64,000 bases of DNA from Pseudoxanthomonas wuyuanensis (lineage in GTDB: Bacteria > Pseudomonadota > Gammaproteobacteria > Xanthomonadales > Xanthomonadaceae): NCBI RefSeq assembly GCF_900215535.1, contig NZ_OCND01000002.1, forward strand, positions 310,001-374,000, given 5' to 3'. Under the pieces are notes generated by a model. That model saw nothing but the letters and a program-made list of their open reading frames with translations. It had not been told where the DNA came from and did not search any database. Below, piece after piece: positions 19,491-28,686 of this stretch; position 1 is the first letter of the stretch, and every line of letters begins with the position of its first letter. The translations under genes and the position numbers were made by a program.

Positions 19491-19942
19491 TGTTCGTCAC
19501 GACCCTGGTGCTGCGCGATGTCCAGGTTCCGGCGGCGCCTTCGCCATGGCCGCCGGCGCCGGGATGGTGGCTGCTGTTTGCCGCTGCGCTGGCGGTGCTG
19601 GTGGCGCTTGGCGGCTGGTGGTGGTTGCGTCGCCGCCGTCGCCGGCGCTGGCAGCGGCTGTTCGAGGAAGCGTGCGCTCAGCCCGGGCCGGTGCAGCAGA
19701 TCGCGGCGATTTCCGAATTGCTACGGCGCGCCGCGCGCCGTGTCGATCCGAAGGCGGACAGGTTGCAGGGCGAGGATTGGCTGCGTTTTCTCGATGGTCA
19801 AACCGGCGGATTCTCGGCCGGCGCCGGCCGCATCGTGCTGGAGGGCGGTTACTGGCGGCAGGTCGTCGATGAAGGGGCGCTTGAGCGCTTTCGCGCGCTG
19901 GCGCGTAGGCGCTTCCTGCAACTGATGGCGGGGCGCCGATGA
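19490..19942 (+). CDS. DUF4381 domain-containing membrane protein
   Basis: 150 aa. Pro-rich N-terminus (LVLRDVQVPAAPSPWPPAPG), one TM helix (WWLLFAAALAVLVALGGWWW, ~27-46), a strongly basic stop-transfer run of Arg, then a cytoplasmic helical domain (ISELLRRAARRVDPKADRLQGEDWLRFLD). The topology and place between DUF58 and the VWA protein are those of DUF4381 proteins. Role unknown; coupled to both neighbours by overlapping start/stop codons. Confidence 0.88.
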   Translation: MFVTTLVLRDVQVPAAPSPWPPAPGWWLLFAAALAVLVALGGWWWLRRRRRRRWQRLFEEACAQPGPVQQIAAISELLRRAARRVDPKADRLQGEDWLRFLDGQTGGFSAGAGRIVLEGGYWRQVVDEGALERFRALARRRFLQLMAGRR

Positions 19943-20958
19943 CGCTGCCGGCGTTCAATGAGATCTATCCCGCGTTTGCCGGCTTCGCCTGGCCGTGGGC
20001 ATGGCTGATGTTTCCGTTGCCGTGGCTGGCGCGTTGGTTGCTGCCGGCGCGACGCAGTTCTTCCGATGCGCTCAGGGTGCCATACGGCAGACAACTGGAA
20101 GCGATAACCCGTTCCGGCGGTATGGGCAGGCGCGGCCGCACCGCGGCCTGGTTGTGGTTGTTGTGGTTTCTGCTGTGCGCGGCGATATCCCGGCCGCAGG
20201 AATGGGGCGAAGCCATAGCGCCACCGCAGCAGGGCCGCGATCTGATGCTGGCGGTGGACCTTTCCGGCAGCATGAGCGAAGCCGACATGGAGCTGGGTGG
20301 GGCGGTGGTCGACCGCCTGACCGCCGCCAAGGCGGTGCTGGCCGACTTCCTGGACCGGCGCCAGGGCGACCGGGTCGGCCTGCTGGTGTTCGGTCAGCGC
20401 GCGTATGCGTTGACGCCGCTGACGCTGGATCGCGATTCGGTGCGCGAACAACTGCGCGACAGCGTGGTCGGCCTGGCCGGTCGCGAAACCGCTCTGGGCG
20501 ATGCCATCGGCCTGGCGGTAAAGCGTCTGCGCGATCAGCCGCAAGGCCAGCGCGTGCTGATCCTGCTGACCGACGGCGTCAACACCGCTGGTGCGCTGGA
20601 GCCGTTGAAAGCTGCCGAACTGGCCAAGGCAGAAGGCGTGCGCGTGCATACCATCGCCTTCGGCAGCGACGGCGGCATGATGTCGATCTTCGGTGTGCCG
20701 ATGCCGTTGCCGGGCGGCGGTGGCGAAGAAATCGATGAAGCCACGTTGAAGAAGGTTGCCCAACAGACCGGCGGCCGTTCGTTCCGCGCACGCGATACCG
20801 CCGAGCTGGCCGGCATCTACGCGGAACTGGACCGGCTGGAACCGGTACTGCGCCCGGGCGAGGCGGTACGACCGCAGCTGGAACGCTATTCGTGGCCGCT
20901 GGCCCTGGCGCTGCTGGTGGGCTTGCTGGGCCTGGCCTGGCCGGGGCGGCAGCGATGA
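19939..20958 (+). CDS. batA: VWA domain membrane protein, BatA-like
   Basis: 339 aa. TM segments near the N-terminus (~13-35 and ~60-80) and at the C-terminus (~310-330) flank a von Willebrand A domain. The metal-ion-dependent adhesion site is intact: DLSGSM (~107-112), with supporting LLVFGQRAYALTPLTLD and ILLTDGVNTAGAL. Bat proteins (aerotolerance) form inner-membrane complexes with MoxR ATPases. Overlaps DUF4381 upstream and the BatB-like gene downstream (ATGATG). Confidence 0.92.
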   Translation: MTLPAFNEIYPAFAGFAWPWAWLMFPLPWLARWLLPARRSSSDALRVPYGRQLEAITRSGGMGRRGRTAAWLWLLWFLLCAAISRPQEWGEAIAPPQQGRDLMLAVDLSGSMSEADMELGGAVVDRLTAAKAVLADFLDRRQGDRVGLLVFGQRAYALTPLTLDRDSVREQLRDSVVGLAGRETALGDAIGLAVKRLRDQPQGQRVLILLTDGVNTAGALEPLKAAELAKAEGVRVHTIAFGSDGGMMSIFGVPMPLPGGGGEEIDEATLKKVAQQTGGRSFRARDTAELAGIYAELDRLEPVLRPGEAVRPQLERYSWPLALALLVGLLGLAWPGRQR

Positions 20959-22730
20959 TGGCCTGGTGGCAGTCATTGCATTTTCTCCGTCCGCACTGGC
21001 TGTGGGCGCTGTTGGCCTTGCCGCTGCTATGGGCGCTGTGGCGGGTGCGGCGGCGGCGCGAGAATGTCTGGCGCCAAGCCGTGGACCCGCACCTGCTGGC
21101 GCACCTGCTGGAACGGGCGCCGGGTTTGCGTTCGAATTTCCCATGGATCGGCTTGGCCTGGCTGCTGGCGGTCGCCGCGCTGGCGGGGCCGAGCTGGCGG
21201 CAGGCGCCGCAACCGCTGTGGCAGCCGCAGTCCCCGCTGGTGATTGCGCTGGATCTTTCCCAACGCATCACCGCGCCGGATCTGCCGCCATCGCGGTTGT
21301 TGCAGGCGCGCGCGAAAATCGACGCGCTGTTGCGCCAGCGCAACGGCGGCCAGGTGGCATTGGTCGCCTATGCGGGCGAGGCCTTCACGGTGGCGCCGCT
21401 GACCGACGATGTCGCCAATCTGGCGCTGTTCCTGGACGCGTTGTCGCCGGAAGTGATGCCGGTGGAGGGGCAGCGCGCGGACAAGGCCATCGCCTGGTCG
21501 GTGCGCCTGCTGCGGCAGGGGCAGTTCGAACGCGGCGACATCCTGCTGCTGACCGACCAGGCCGACGGCGATGCGCGAAAAGCCGCCGCCGCCGCTGCCG
21601 CGCAGGGATTCCGGGTTTCCGCGCTGGGTCTGGGGACCGCGGCCGGCGCGCCGTACCGAACCGGCGAGGGCGCCATTGCGCGGGCGAACCTGGATGCGGC
21701 CTCGCTACGCGCACTTGCCTCGGCGGGAGGCGGCCGTTACATGCCACTGTCCAGCGAGGACGGCGATCTGCGCGAGCTTGGCGTGCTGGAACCGCAACAG
21801 GCGCAGTCCGGCGCTGCGACGGAACAGACCGGCGGTGCCTGGCAGGATCAAGGCTACTGGCTGCTGCCGCCGCTGATGCTGCTGGCGCTGCTGGCATTCC
21901 GCCGCGGCGGCGCGTTGCCGGTGCTGCTGGCATGCGCGCTGCTGCCGCTGGCGCCTGCGGCCAGCGCCGCCGGGAACGACTGGTGGCAGCGTCCCGACCA
22001 GCAGGCGCATCAACGTCTGGAACAGGGCGCGCAAGCCTACCGCGAAGGCGATTTTGCAGCCGCCGAACAGGCATTTAATGGCATCGAAACCGCCGAGGGC
22101 TGGTACAACCTGGGCAACGCACTGGCCAGGCAGGGCCAGTACGACCAGGCCATTGCCGCCTACGACCGGGCCTTGCAGCAGCGGCCGGGCATGGAAGATG
22201 CCGTCGCCAATCGCGCCGCGGTCGATGCGGCGCGCAAGCGGCAACCGCCAGGAGGCGGATCTTCGAAGCCGCCACCGCAGCCGGGCCAAGACAAACCGCC
22301 GGGCGATGGCCAGTCGCCACCGCAACCCGGCCAGGACCAGAGGCAAACCGAACCCGCGCCGCCATCCCCGGCCGAACCGCAGCAACGTCCTTCCGAATCC
22401 GGACAGCGGTCGGACCAGGCACCGGCCAAACCGGCCGGCAGTCCGACCGAGTCCAAGCCGGAACCCGAGCCACCGGAGGATGCCCAGGCCCAGCAGGCCG
22501 CCGACGCCGCGCAACGCGAACGCATGCAGCAGGCCATGGCGCAGGCGGCCGGACAGACTGGCCAAGGCGATGCAAAAGCGGAACCGGCCAACGCCGCAGA
22601 AACGCCGCAGCAACGCGAGCAGCGCCAGGCGGTGGAAGCCTGGTTGCGGCGGGTGCCCGATGACCCGGGCGGGCTGTTGAAAACGAAGTTCCGGCTGGAA
22701 TACGAGCGCCGGTTGAGGGAAGGGCAATGA
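20955..22730 (+). CDS. BatB/BatC fusion: degenerate VWA domain plus TPR protein
   Basis: 591 aa. Two N-terminal TM helices, a VWA domain, a C-terminal TM pair (~300-345), then TPR units (HQRLEQGAQAYREGDFAAAEQAF; GWYNLGNALARQGQYDQAIAAYDRAL), a ~150-residue Pro/Gln/Glu linker and a conserved tail (WLRRVPDDPGGLLKTKFRLEYERR). The MIDAS motif reads DLSQR where DxSxS is expected, so the second Ser is missing and metal binding is doubtful, unlike the intact BatA. The TPR part corresponds to BatC. ATG 20955 overlaps the batA stop. Confidence 0.9.
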   Translation: MMAWWQSLHFLRPHWLWALLALPLLWALWRVRRRRENVWRQAVDPHLLAHLLERAPGLRSNFPWIGLAWLLAVAALAGPSWRQAPQPLWQPQSPLVIALDLSQRITAPDLPPSRLLQARAKIDALLRQRNGGQVALVAYAGEAFTVAPLTDDVANLALFLDALSPEVMPVEGQRADKAIAWSVRLLRQGQFERGDILLLTDQADGDARKAAAAAAAQGFRVSALGLGTAAGAPYRTGEGAIARANLDAASLRALASAGGGRYMPLSSEDGDLRELGVLEPQQAQSGAATEQTGGAWQDQGYWLLPPLMLLALLAFRRGGALPVLLACALLPLAPAASAAGNDWWQRPDQQAHQRLEQGAQAYREGDFAAAEQAFNGIETAEGWYNLGNALARQGQYDQAIAAYDRALQQRPGMEDAVANRAAVDAARKRQPPGGGSSKPPPQPGQDKPPGDGQSPPQPGQDQRQTEPAPPSPAEPQQRPSESGQRSDQAPAKPAGSPTESKPEPEPPEDAQAQQAADAAQRERMQQAMAQAAGQTGQGDAKAEPANAAETPQQREQRQAVEAWLRRVPDDPGGLLKTKFRLEYERRLREGQ

Positions 22731-24406
22731 AGCGCAACATCATCGTCACGCTCATGATTGTGGCGGCGTGCTGGCTGGGGCTGCCGTCCGCGCAGGCGGC
22801 AACCCGCGCATGGCTGGAACAGCCGCAGGTCGCGCTGGGCGAAGCGGTGACGCTGAACATCGAGACCGGACTGGCCTCGGCGGCACCGGACCTGACCCCG
22901 CTGATGGACGATTTCGAACTCAGCGATCAGTCCAGCAGCCGTTCGGTGCGGTTGGTCAACGGACAGATGACCAGCCGCACCTTGTATGCGATTACGCTGA
23001 CGCCAAAACGCGCGGGCGAGCTGACGCTGCCGTCGTTGCGGGTTGGCAGCGAGCGCACCGCGCCATTGACGCTGCAGGTCACGGCGGCGCCGGGATCTCC
23101 CGCCAACGGCGGCGATGCGCGGGTGTTTCTGGAAACCGTCGTCGATGACGCCAAGCCGTACGTGCAACAGGCGGTCGGCGTGTCGGTGCGGCTGCACTAT
23201 GCGGTGCCGCTGGCGTCGGGTCAGCTGGATCTGGATACGCCCGAAGGCGCCTTGCTGCAGAAAATCGGCGATGACATCACGTCCAGCCGCGAGATCAATG
23301 GCCGCCGCTACAACGTGGTGGAACGGCGCTTCCTGCTGGTGCCCGACCGCAGCGGTCCGATGACGTTGCCGGCGCCGCGTTTCGTCGGCCGTGGCGCCGG
23401 CGGCTGGATGGACGATTTTCTTGGCGGCAACAGTCGCGAAATGCGCGCCGCCGGCAGCGCGCGTACGCTCGAGGTGCGCCCGCAGCCGGCCAATGCGCCG
23501 CAACCGTGGCTGCCGTTGCGCGATCTGCGCATGCGTTACGTTGCTGCGCCGCAGACGCTGCGCGCCGGCGAGGCGGCGACGCTGACGGTGGAAGTGCTGG
23601 CGGTCGGCGCAATCCGTGCGCAGCTGCCGGAGTTGCCGTCGCCGTCGGTGCCCGGTGCGCAGGTGTTCGCCGAGCCGCCGCAGTACGACGAGAGCTTCGC
23701 CGGCGGGACCCCGCAGGTCAGGCTGACCCGGCGCTATTCGGTGGTGCCGAACCAGGCCGGGCCGTTGCTCATCCCGGGTCCGTCGCTGGGTTGGTGGGAC
23801 GTGCGCGCCGGCAGCGCCCAGACCGCGTCGTTGCCCGACTTGAAGCTGACGGTGGCCGCCGGCAGCGGAAGTTTCGCCGCGCCGGCGGCCGCCTCGCCCG
23901 ATGCCGCCGCAGCCGGTGCCAGCGGAACCGGCAATGCGTTGGTGCTGGGGCCCGAAGCGTCGCCGGCCGATGCCGGCCCCTGGCGGTGGCTGGCGGCAGG
24001 TTTTGCGCTGCTGTGGCTGGCGACCTTGGTCTGGGCGCTGCAGCGGCGGACAATCGTGCCCGCACGCCGCGCCGCCGTTGCCGGCGAGCACGCAGCGCCT
24101 GCTGCCGCCACCCACAGCCTGGCCGATCTGAAGCGCGCCTTGGACGGCGCCGATCTGGTCGAGGTAGGGCAGGTGCTATGCGGACTTGCGGCGCCGCCCG
24201 CCCGGGATCTGGATGCCTTGGCCGCGCGCCTGCAGCAGGCCTCGCAGCGCGATGCCATCGAGGACCTGCGCCGCGCCTGCTGGGCCGGCGGCGACGCCAG
24301 CGCCGCGCGCAGCGCCATCCGCGAGGCATTCCGCAAGGGGCCGGTATGGCGGACGGCGACCGCGCCGGAAACCTCGCCGCTGCCGCCGCTGTATCCGCAG
24401 CGGTAA
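22727..24406 (+). CDS. batD: BatD-like protein (oxygen tolerance family)
   Basis: 559 aa. Signal peptide (MIVAACWLGLPSAQAATRAW), then repeated immunoglobulin-like beta domains in the periplasm (LEQPQVALGEAVTLNIET; TLTPKRAGELTLPSLRVGS; repeated later as MRYVAAPQTLRAGEAATLTVEV), a TM helix (WRWLAAGFALLWLATLVWAL, ~417-437) and a cytoplasmic helical tail. Layout and position at the end of the cluster identify BatD. ATGA overlap with the preceding gene. Confidence 0.9.
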   Translation: MKRNIIVTLMIVAACWLGLPSAQAATRAWLEQPQVALGEAVTLNIETGLASAAPDLTPLMDDFELSDQSSSRSVRLVNGQMTSRTLYAITLTPKRAGELTLPSLRVGSERTAPLTLQVTAAPGSPANGGDARVFLETVVDDAKPYVQQAVGVSVRLHYAVPLASGQLDLDTPEGALLQKIGDDITSSREINGRRYNVVERRFLLVPDRSGPMTLPAPRFVGRGAGGWMDDFLGGNSREMRAAGSARTLEVRPQPANAPQPWLPLRDLRMRYVAAPQTLRAGEAATLTVEVLAVGAIRAQLPELPSPSVPGAQVFAEPPQYDESFAGGTPQVRLTRRYSVVPNQAGPLLIPGPSLGWWDVRAGSAQTASLPDLKLTVAAGSGSFAAPAAASPDAAAAGASGTGNALVLGPEASPADAGPWRWLAAGFALLWLATLVWALQRRTIVPARRAAVAGEHAAPAAATHSLADLKRALDGADLVEVGQVLCGLAAPPARDLDALAARLQQASQRDAIEDLRRACWAGGDASAARSAIREAFRKGPVWRTATAPETSPLPPLYPQR

Positions 24407-24474
24407 CCCCGGGCCGGCCCGGCGACCGTCCTGCGGTTTGCTAAGCTGCCGGCTTCCTTTCCCGGGTCGTGCGC

Positions 24475-25791
24475 ATGTCCGAATCGATGGTTTCCGGTAA
24501 GAAGTCGATGCCCCTGCACTGGAAAATGGCCATCGGCTTTGGGGTCGGCACAGTGGCCGGGGTCATCGCAAACCTCTACTTCGCCGATGCGGGCTGGCTG
24601 GAAACGGTGACTACCTACGTCACCGACCCGATCGGGCAGTTGTTCCTGCGCCTGCTGTTCATGCTGGTGATTCCGCTGATCTTTTCGGCGCTGGTGCTGG
24701 GCGTGGTGGAAATCGGCAACCCGCAGTCGCTGGGCCGTATCGGGGTCAAGACGCTGCTTTGGATCATGTTGGTGACCACCCTTGCGGTGACCATCGGCCT
24801 GATTACCGTCAACCTGTTCCAGCCCGGGGTCGGCTTGCCGGAGGACGTGCGCGCCGCATTGATCGCGCAGGGCGTGGAGCGCGGCAGCGAGATTGCGCAG
24901 AAGGGCCGGGAGGCGCCCTCGGGCATCCAGTTGCTGCTCAACATCGTGCCGCGCAATCCGGTAGCCGCGGCCGCCAGTGGCGACCTGATCGCGGTGATGT
25001 TCTTTGCGCTGATGATCGGTATTGCCGCCACCGTCATCCGCAGCAAGGCGACCCGCAGCTTTGTCGATGTCTGCCAGGGCATGTACGAAATCTGCCTGAC
25101 CCTGATCGGCTGGGTGATCCGGCTGGCCCCGTACGCGGTGGCCGCGCTGCTGTTCACCATCACCGCGCGGCTGGGCTTCGAGGTGCTGGTGCAACTGGCG
25201 CGCTTTGTCGGCACCGTGGTGACGGCGCTGGGCATCCATTTCTTCATCGTGCTGCCATTGCTGCTGTGGTTCCTGGGGCGGATGTCGCCGCTGCAGTTCT
25301 TCAAGCGCGCCGAGCCGGCCATCCTGACCGCATTCTCGACCTCTTCGTCCAGCGCCAGCCTGACCACCACGCTGAAGATCACCGAGGAAAGCCTGGGCGT
25401 GCCGCGTTCGGTGTCGCGCTTCGTGTGCACCTTGGGTGCCACCGCCAACATGAACGGCACCGCGCTGTTCGAGGGCGTGACGGTGTTGTTCCTGGCCCAG
25501 TTCTACGGCGTGGATCTGAGCATCGTCCAGCAGATCACGATTCTGGGCCTGTGCGTGATGGGCGGCATCGGCGCCGCCGGCGTGCCGGGCGGTTCGCTGC
25601 CGGTGATCGCGATGATCCTGGCGATGTTCGGGATTCCGCCGGAGGGTATCGGCCTGATCCTGGGCGTGGACCGCTTCCTGGACATGTGCCGGACCACCGT
25701 CAACGTCACCGGCGACATGGTCGGTGCGGTGGTGATTGCGCGAGGAGAAAGGGGCGTGTTGCCGACCCAGGCCCCTGCCGGCGCGGATTGA
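24475..25791 (+). CDS. Dicarboxylate/amino acid:cation symporter (DAACS family)
   Basis: 438-aa polytopic inner-membrane transporter of the GltP/DctA/SdcS family that co-transports C4-dicarboxylates or glutamate/aspartate with Na+ or H+. Hallmarks: serine-rich re-entrant loop TSSSSASLTTTLK (~285-297), TM7 motif LGATANMNGTALFEGV, TM8 region ILGLCVMGGIGAAGVPGG, and DRFLDMCRTTVNVTGDMVGA (Asp and Asn/Asp ligands of substrate and cation). The loop reads SLTT where many members have TLP. GTG 24469 is an alternative start two codons earlier. Substrate not determinable. Confidence 0.93.
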   Translation: MSESMVSGKKSMPLHWKMAIGFGVGTVAGVIANLYFADAGWLETVTTYVTDPIGQLFLRLLFMLVIPLIFSALVLGVVEIGNPQSLGRIGVKTLLWIMLVTTLAVTIGLITVNLFQPGVGLPEDVRAALIAQGVERGSEIAQKGREAPSGIQLLLNIVPRNPVAAAASGDLIAVMFFALMIGIAATVIRSKATRSFVDVCQGMYEICLTLIGWVIRLAPYAVAALLFTITARLGFEVLVQLARFVGTVVTALGIHFFIVLPLLLWFLGRMSPLQFFKRAEPAILTAFSTSSSSASLTTTLKITEESLGVPRSVSRFVCTLGATANMNGTALFEGVTVLFLAQFYGVDLSIVQQITILGLCVMGGIGAAGVPGGSLPVIAMILAMFGIPPEGIGLILGVDRFLDMCRTTVNVTGDMVGAVVIARGERGVLPTQAPAGAD

Positions 25792-25940
25792 CATTGACGC
25801 TGTCGCGGTCCGGCCGCCAGTCTGGTACCGGCAGCAAACCCCGTTTCCTGGCCAAGCGATTGAATCTTCTTGTTTTTTAGGTTTTTCCCCGATGTGAGGG
25901 GACGCACTACGGGATCGCTCGTGCGGGCTCCGGACGGCCG

Positions 25941-26379
25941 CCGTATCCTGGCGACCGGGAGCCGCTTTACCCTCGATCAGGCCGCTTCGCGGTCCGGCCC
26001 GGCGCAGCGCGCCGGGTTCGCGCGGACGCGCGGCGATGCCGCGCAAGCAGTCCGCCCTCACCCTGACCTGACTCGGGCGCGCGCCATCCGTGGCGCTCTG
26101 CGCGGTTCCCGGTCGCCAGGACGCGGCTCTGTCTGACGTCGGCCAACAGTGCTTCGGCGACGATCGACAGAAACAGCAACAACGAATTACCGATGCGGCG
26201 TCCCGACCGGAGCATGCGGACAGCAGGCCAGGGGTGAGCACAGGCGGCTTGCGCGGCACTGCCGCGCGCCTGTGCGAACCCCCGGCGCGCTGCGCCGGGC
26301 CGGACCGCAAAGCGGGCCTGCGGCGGCGAGTCAGCCATGGATGGCTGACCGAGCCGGGGAGCATGTTCCGGTCGGGACG
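25941..26379. repeat. Two inverted copies of a ~183-bp hairpin-rich element
   Basis: Copy 1 (about 25941-26124) and copy 2 (about 26197-26379, reverse orientation) each have ~20-bp imperfect inverted ends: TCCTGGCGACCGGGAGC with GGTTCCCGGTCGCCAGGA, and CGTCCCGACCGGAGCATG with CATGTTCCGGTCGGGACG. Between the copies the inner ~95 bp is complementary; the best block is 25989-26021 with 26274-26308 (33 bp, one 2-bp gap). 72 bp separate them. A perfect hairpin GTCAGCCAT/ATGGCTGAC lies in copy 2 (26330-26349). The core module also occurs in copy A at 1318-1356. The 25792-26475 gap holds no gene I can support. Confidence 0.75.
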
Positions 26380-26451
26380 ACGCCTGCTTCCGAAGCCGTT
26401 ATCCCCGGAACGGGAGAAGATCTTTTTCTAGCCAGGCTCGGAGAAGGCCAT

Positions 26452-26481
26452 TTCAGTCGGGAGCAATGACTGTGGGACAAT
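26452..26481 (+). promoter_or_regulatory. Candidate promoter for tkt
   Basis: TTCAGT (26452-26457), 18-bp spacer, GACAAT (26476-26481), about 45 bp before ATG 26526. The -10 lies downstream of an alternative in-frame ATG at 26466, which argues against that earlier start. Confidence 0.4.
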
Positions 26482-26525
26482 GGGCGGCCCGTATTCCCGC
26501 GGTCGCTTCCCAACAGCCCCACTCC

Positions 26526-28541
26526 ATGACGACGCCTGCCTCCAATAAGCCTGGCCGCCGCCAGCTTGCCAATGCCATCCGTTTCCTCGCCGCCGATGCG
26601 GTCGAAGCCGCCAAGTCCGGCCATCCCGGCATGCCGATGGGCATGGCCGACATTGCCGAGGTGCTGTGGAACGACTACCTGAGCCATAGCCCGAACAACC
26701 CGCACTGGTTCAACCGCGACCGTTTCATCCTTTCCAACGGCCATGGTTCGATGCTGCAGTACGCGCTGCTGCACCTGAGCGGCTACGACCTGCCGCTGGA
26801 GGAACTGAAGAACTTCCGCCAGTTGCACAGCAAGACCGCCGGCCATCCGGAACGCCATGAAACCCCGGGCGTGGAGACCACCACCGGGCCGCTGGGGCAG
26901 GGCTTTGCCAACGCCGTGGGTTTCGCACTGGCCGAAAAACTGCTGGCGCAGCGCTACAACCGCCCCGAGTTCGCCATCGTCGATCACCGCACCTGGGTGT
27001 TCATGGGCGACGGCTGCCTGATGGAAGGCATTTCCCACGAAGCCGCCTCGCTGGCCGGCACTTGGGGCCTGGGCAAGCTGGTCGCGTTCTGGGACGACAA
27101 CAAGATCTCCATCGACGGCAATACCGCTGGCTGGTTCACCGATGACACGCCGGCGCGTTTCGAGGCCTATGGCTGGCAGGTGGTGCGCAACGTCAACGGC
27201 CATGACCCGGTCGAAATCAAGACCGCCATCGAGACCGCGCTGAAGTCCGACGACAAGCCCACGCTGATCTGCTGCCGCACCACGATCGGTTTTGGCGCGC
27301 CCAACAAGGCCGGCAAGGAGTCCTCGCACGGCGCGCCGCTGGGCATGGATGAACTGGAAGCCACCCGCAAGGCGCTGGAATGGCCTTATGGGCCGTTCGA
27401 GATTCCGCAGGAAATCTACGACGGCTGGCGCGCCGGCAACAGCGGTCTGGTGCGCGAGGATCAGTGGAACACGCTGTTCGACAAATACGCCGCGCAGTAT
27501 GCGCAGGAAGCGGCCGAACTCTCGCGCCGTTCGCACGGCGAACTGCCGGAAGGCTTCGCTGCCGCCGCCGATGCGTACATCGCCAAGCTGCAGGCCGACG
27601 GCCCGACCATCGCCTCGCGCAAGGCGTCGCAGATGGCCATCGAGACGTTCGCGCCGCTGCTGCCGGAGCTGATCGGCGGTTCGGCCGACCTGGCGCATTC
27701 CAACCTGACCCTGTGGAAGGCCAGCAAGTCGGTCGCAACCGACGACCCGGATGCCAACTACGTGTACTACGGCGTGCGCGAGTTCGCGATGACCGCGATC
27801 GGCAATGGCCTGGCGCTGCATGGCGGCTTCATTCCGTTCGATGCCACCTTCCTGGTGTTCAGCGACTATGCGCGCAACGCGGTGCGGATGAGCGCGCTGA
27901 TTCCGGCGCACAACATCCACGTCTATACCCACGATTCCATCGGCCTGGGCGAGGACGGTCCCACCCACCAGCCGATCGAGCACCTGGCCTCGCTGCGCTA
28001 CATCCCCAACAACGACGTGTGGCGTCCCTGCGATGCGGTGGAGTCGGCGGTGTGCTGGCGCGCCGCCATCGAGCGCAAGGACGGCCCCAGCTGCCTGGTG
28101 TTCTCGCGGCAGAACCTGGCGCATCAGCCGCGCAGCCAGGCGCAGGTGGCCGATATCGCCCGCGGCGGCTATGTGCTGGCCGGTGCCGACGGCACCCCGG
28201 ACGTGATTCTGATCGCCACCGGTTCGGAAGTCGGCCTGGCGGTACAGGCCAAGGCGGTGCTGGATGCAGAAGGCGTCAAGACGCGGGTGGTGTCGATGCC
28301 GTCGACCGACGTGTTCGACCGGCAGGACGCGGCTTATCGCGAGTCGGTGCTGCCCAATGCGGTACGCAAGCGCGTGGCGGTGGAAGCCGGCATCACCGAT
28401 TTCTGGCGCAAGTACGTGGGCCTGGACGGCGCGGTGATCGGCATGACCGGTTTCGGCGCTTCCGCGCCGGCCGATGCGCTGTACAAGCACTTCGGCATCA
28501 CCGTCGACAAGGTGGTGGAAGCGGCGAAGGCGCTGGGCTGA
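26526..28541 (+). CDS. tkt: Transketolase
   Basis: TPP- and Mg2+-dependent enzyme of the non-oxidative pentose phosphate pathway, transferring two-carbon units between sugar phosphates; supplies fructose-6-P and glyceraldehyde-3-P to glycolysis. 671 aa, standard length. Signatures: [19 protein letters not shown] near the N-terminus; TPP/Mg motif [18 protein letters not shown]...DDNKIS (~160-195); pyrimidine-domain [43 protein letters not shown] 26526 gives [29 protein letters not shown], the family start; an in-frame ATG at 26466 is probably upstream of the transcription start. Terminator at 28639. Confidence 0.96.
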   Translation: MTTPASNKPGRRQLANAIRFLAADAVEAAKSGHPGMPMGMADIAEVLWNDYLSHSPNNPHWFNRDRFILSNGHGSMLQYALLHLSGYDLPLEELKNFRQLHSKTAGHPERHETPGVETTTGPLGQGFANAVGFALAEKLLAQRYNRPEFAIVDHRTWVFMGDGCLMEGISHEAASLAGTWGLGKLVAFWDDNKISIDGNTAGWFTDDTPARFEAYGWQVVRNVNGHDPVEIKTAIETALKSDDKPTLICCRTTIGFGAPNKAGKESSHGAPLGMDELEATRKALEWPYGPFEIPQEIYDGWRAGNSGLVREDQWNTLFDKYAAQYAQEAAELSRRSHGELPEGFAAAADAYIAKLQADGPTIASRKASQMAIETFAPLLPELIGGSADLAHSNLTLWKASKSVATDDPDANYVYYGVREFAMTAIGNGLALHGGFIPFDATFLVFSDYARNAVRMSALIPAHNIHVYTHDSIGLGEDGPTHQPIEHLASLRYIPNNDVWRPCDAVESAVCWRAAIERKDGPSCLVFSRQNLAHQPRSQAQVADIARGGYVLAGADGTPDVILIATGSEVGLAVQAKAVLDAEGVKTRVVSMPSTDVFDRQDAAYRESVLPNAVRKRVAVEAGITDFWRKYVGLDGAVIGMTGFGASAPADALYKHFGITVDKVVEAAKALG

Positions 28542-28638
28542 CCGGCGCCTGCAGGAGGGGCGTCAGCCCCGACCGCAGCCTTCAGAGGGTTCGGAATCCT
28601 CTGAGGTGGCAGAAAGCCGAAAACCGATGCAGGCAGGG

Positions 28639-28677
28639 GCCATGGCACGCGACAGTGCGCCATGGCTTCTTTGTTTT
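28639..28677. terminator. Terminator between tkt and the acetyl-CoA hydrolase gene
   Basis: GCCATGGC at 28639-28646 and again at 28659-28666 (self-complementary, with GCAC/GTGC inside) forms a stem followed by TTCTTTGTTTT on the plus strand. It sits between convergent genes. Confidence 0.65.
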
Positions 28678-28686
28678 GAAACCCGG

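Noticed and set aside
26331..28490. A 719-codon minus-strand frame opposite tkt
   Set aside because: Antisense of transketolase; no start context, no recognisable domain.
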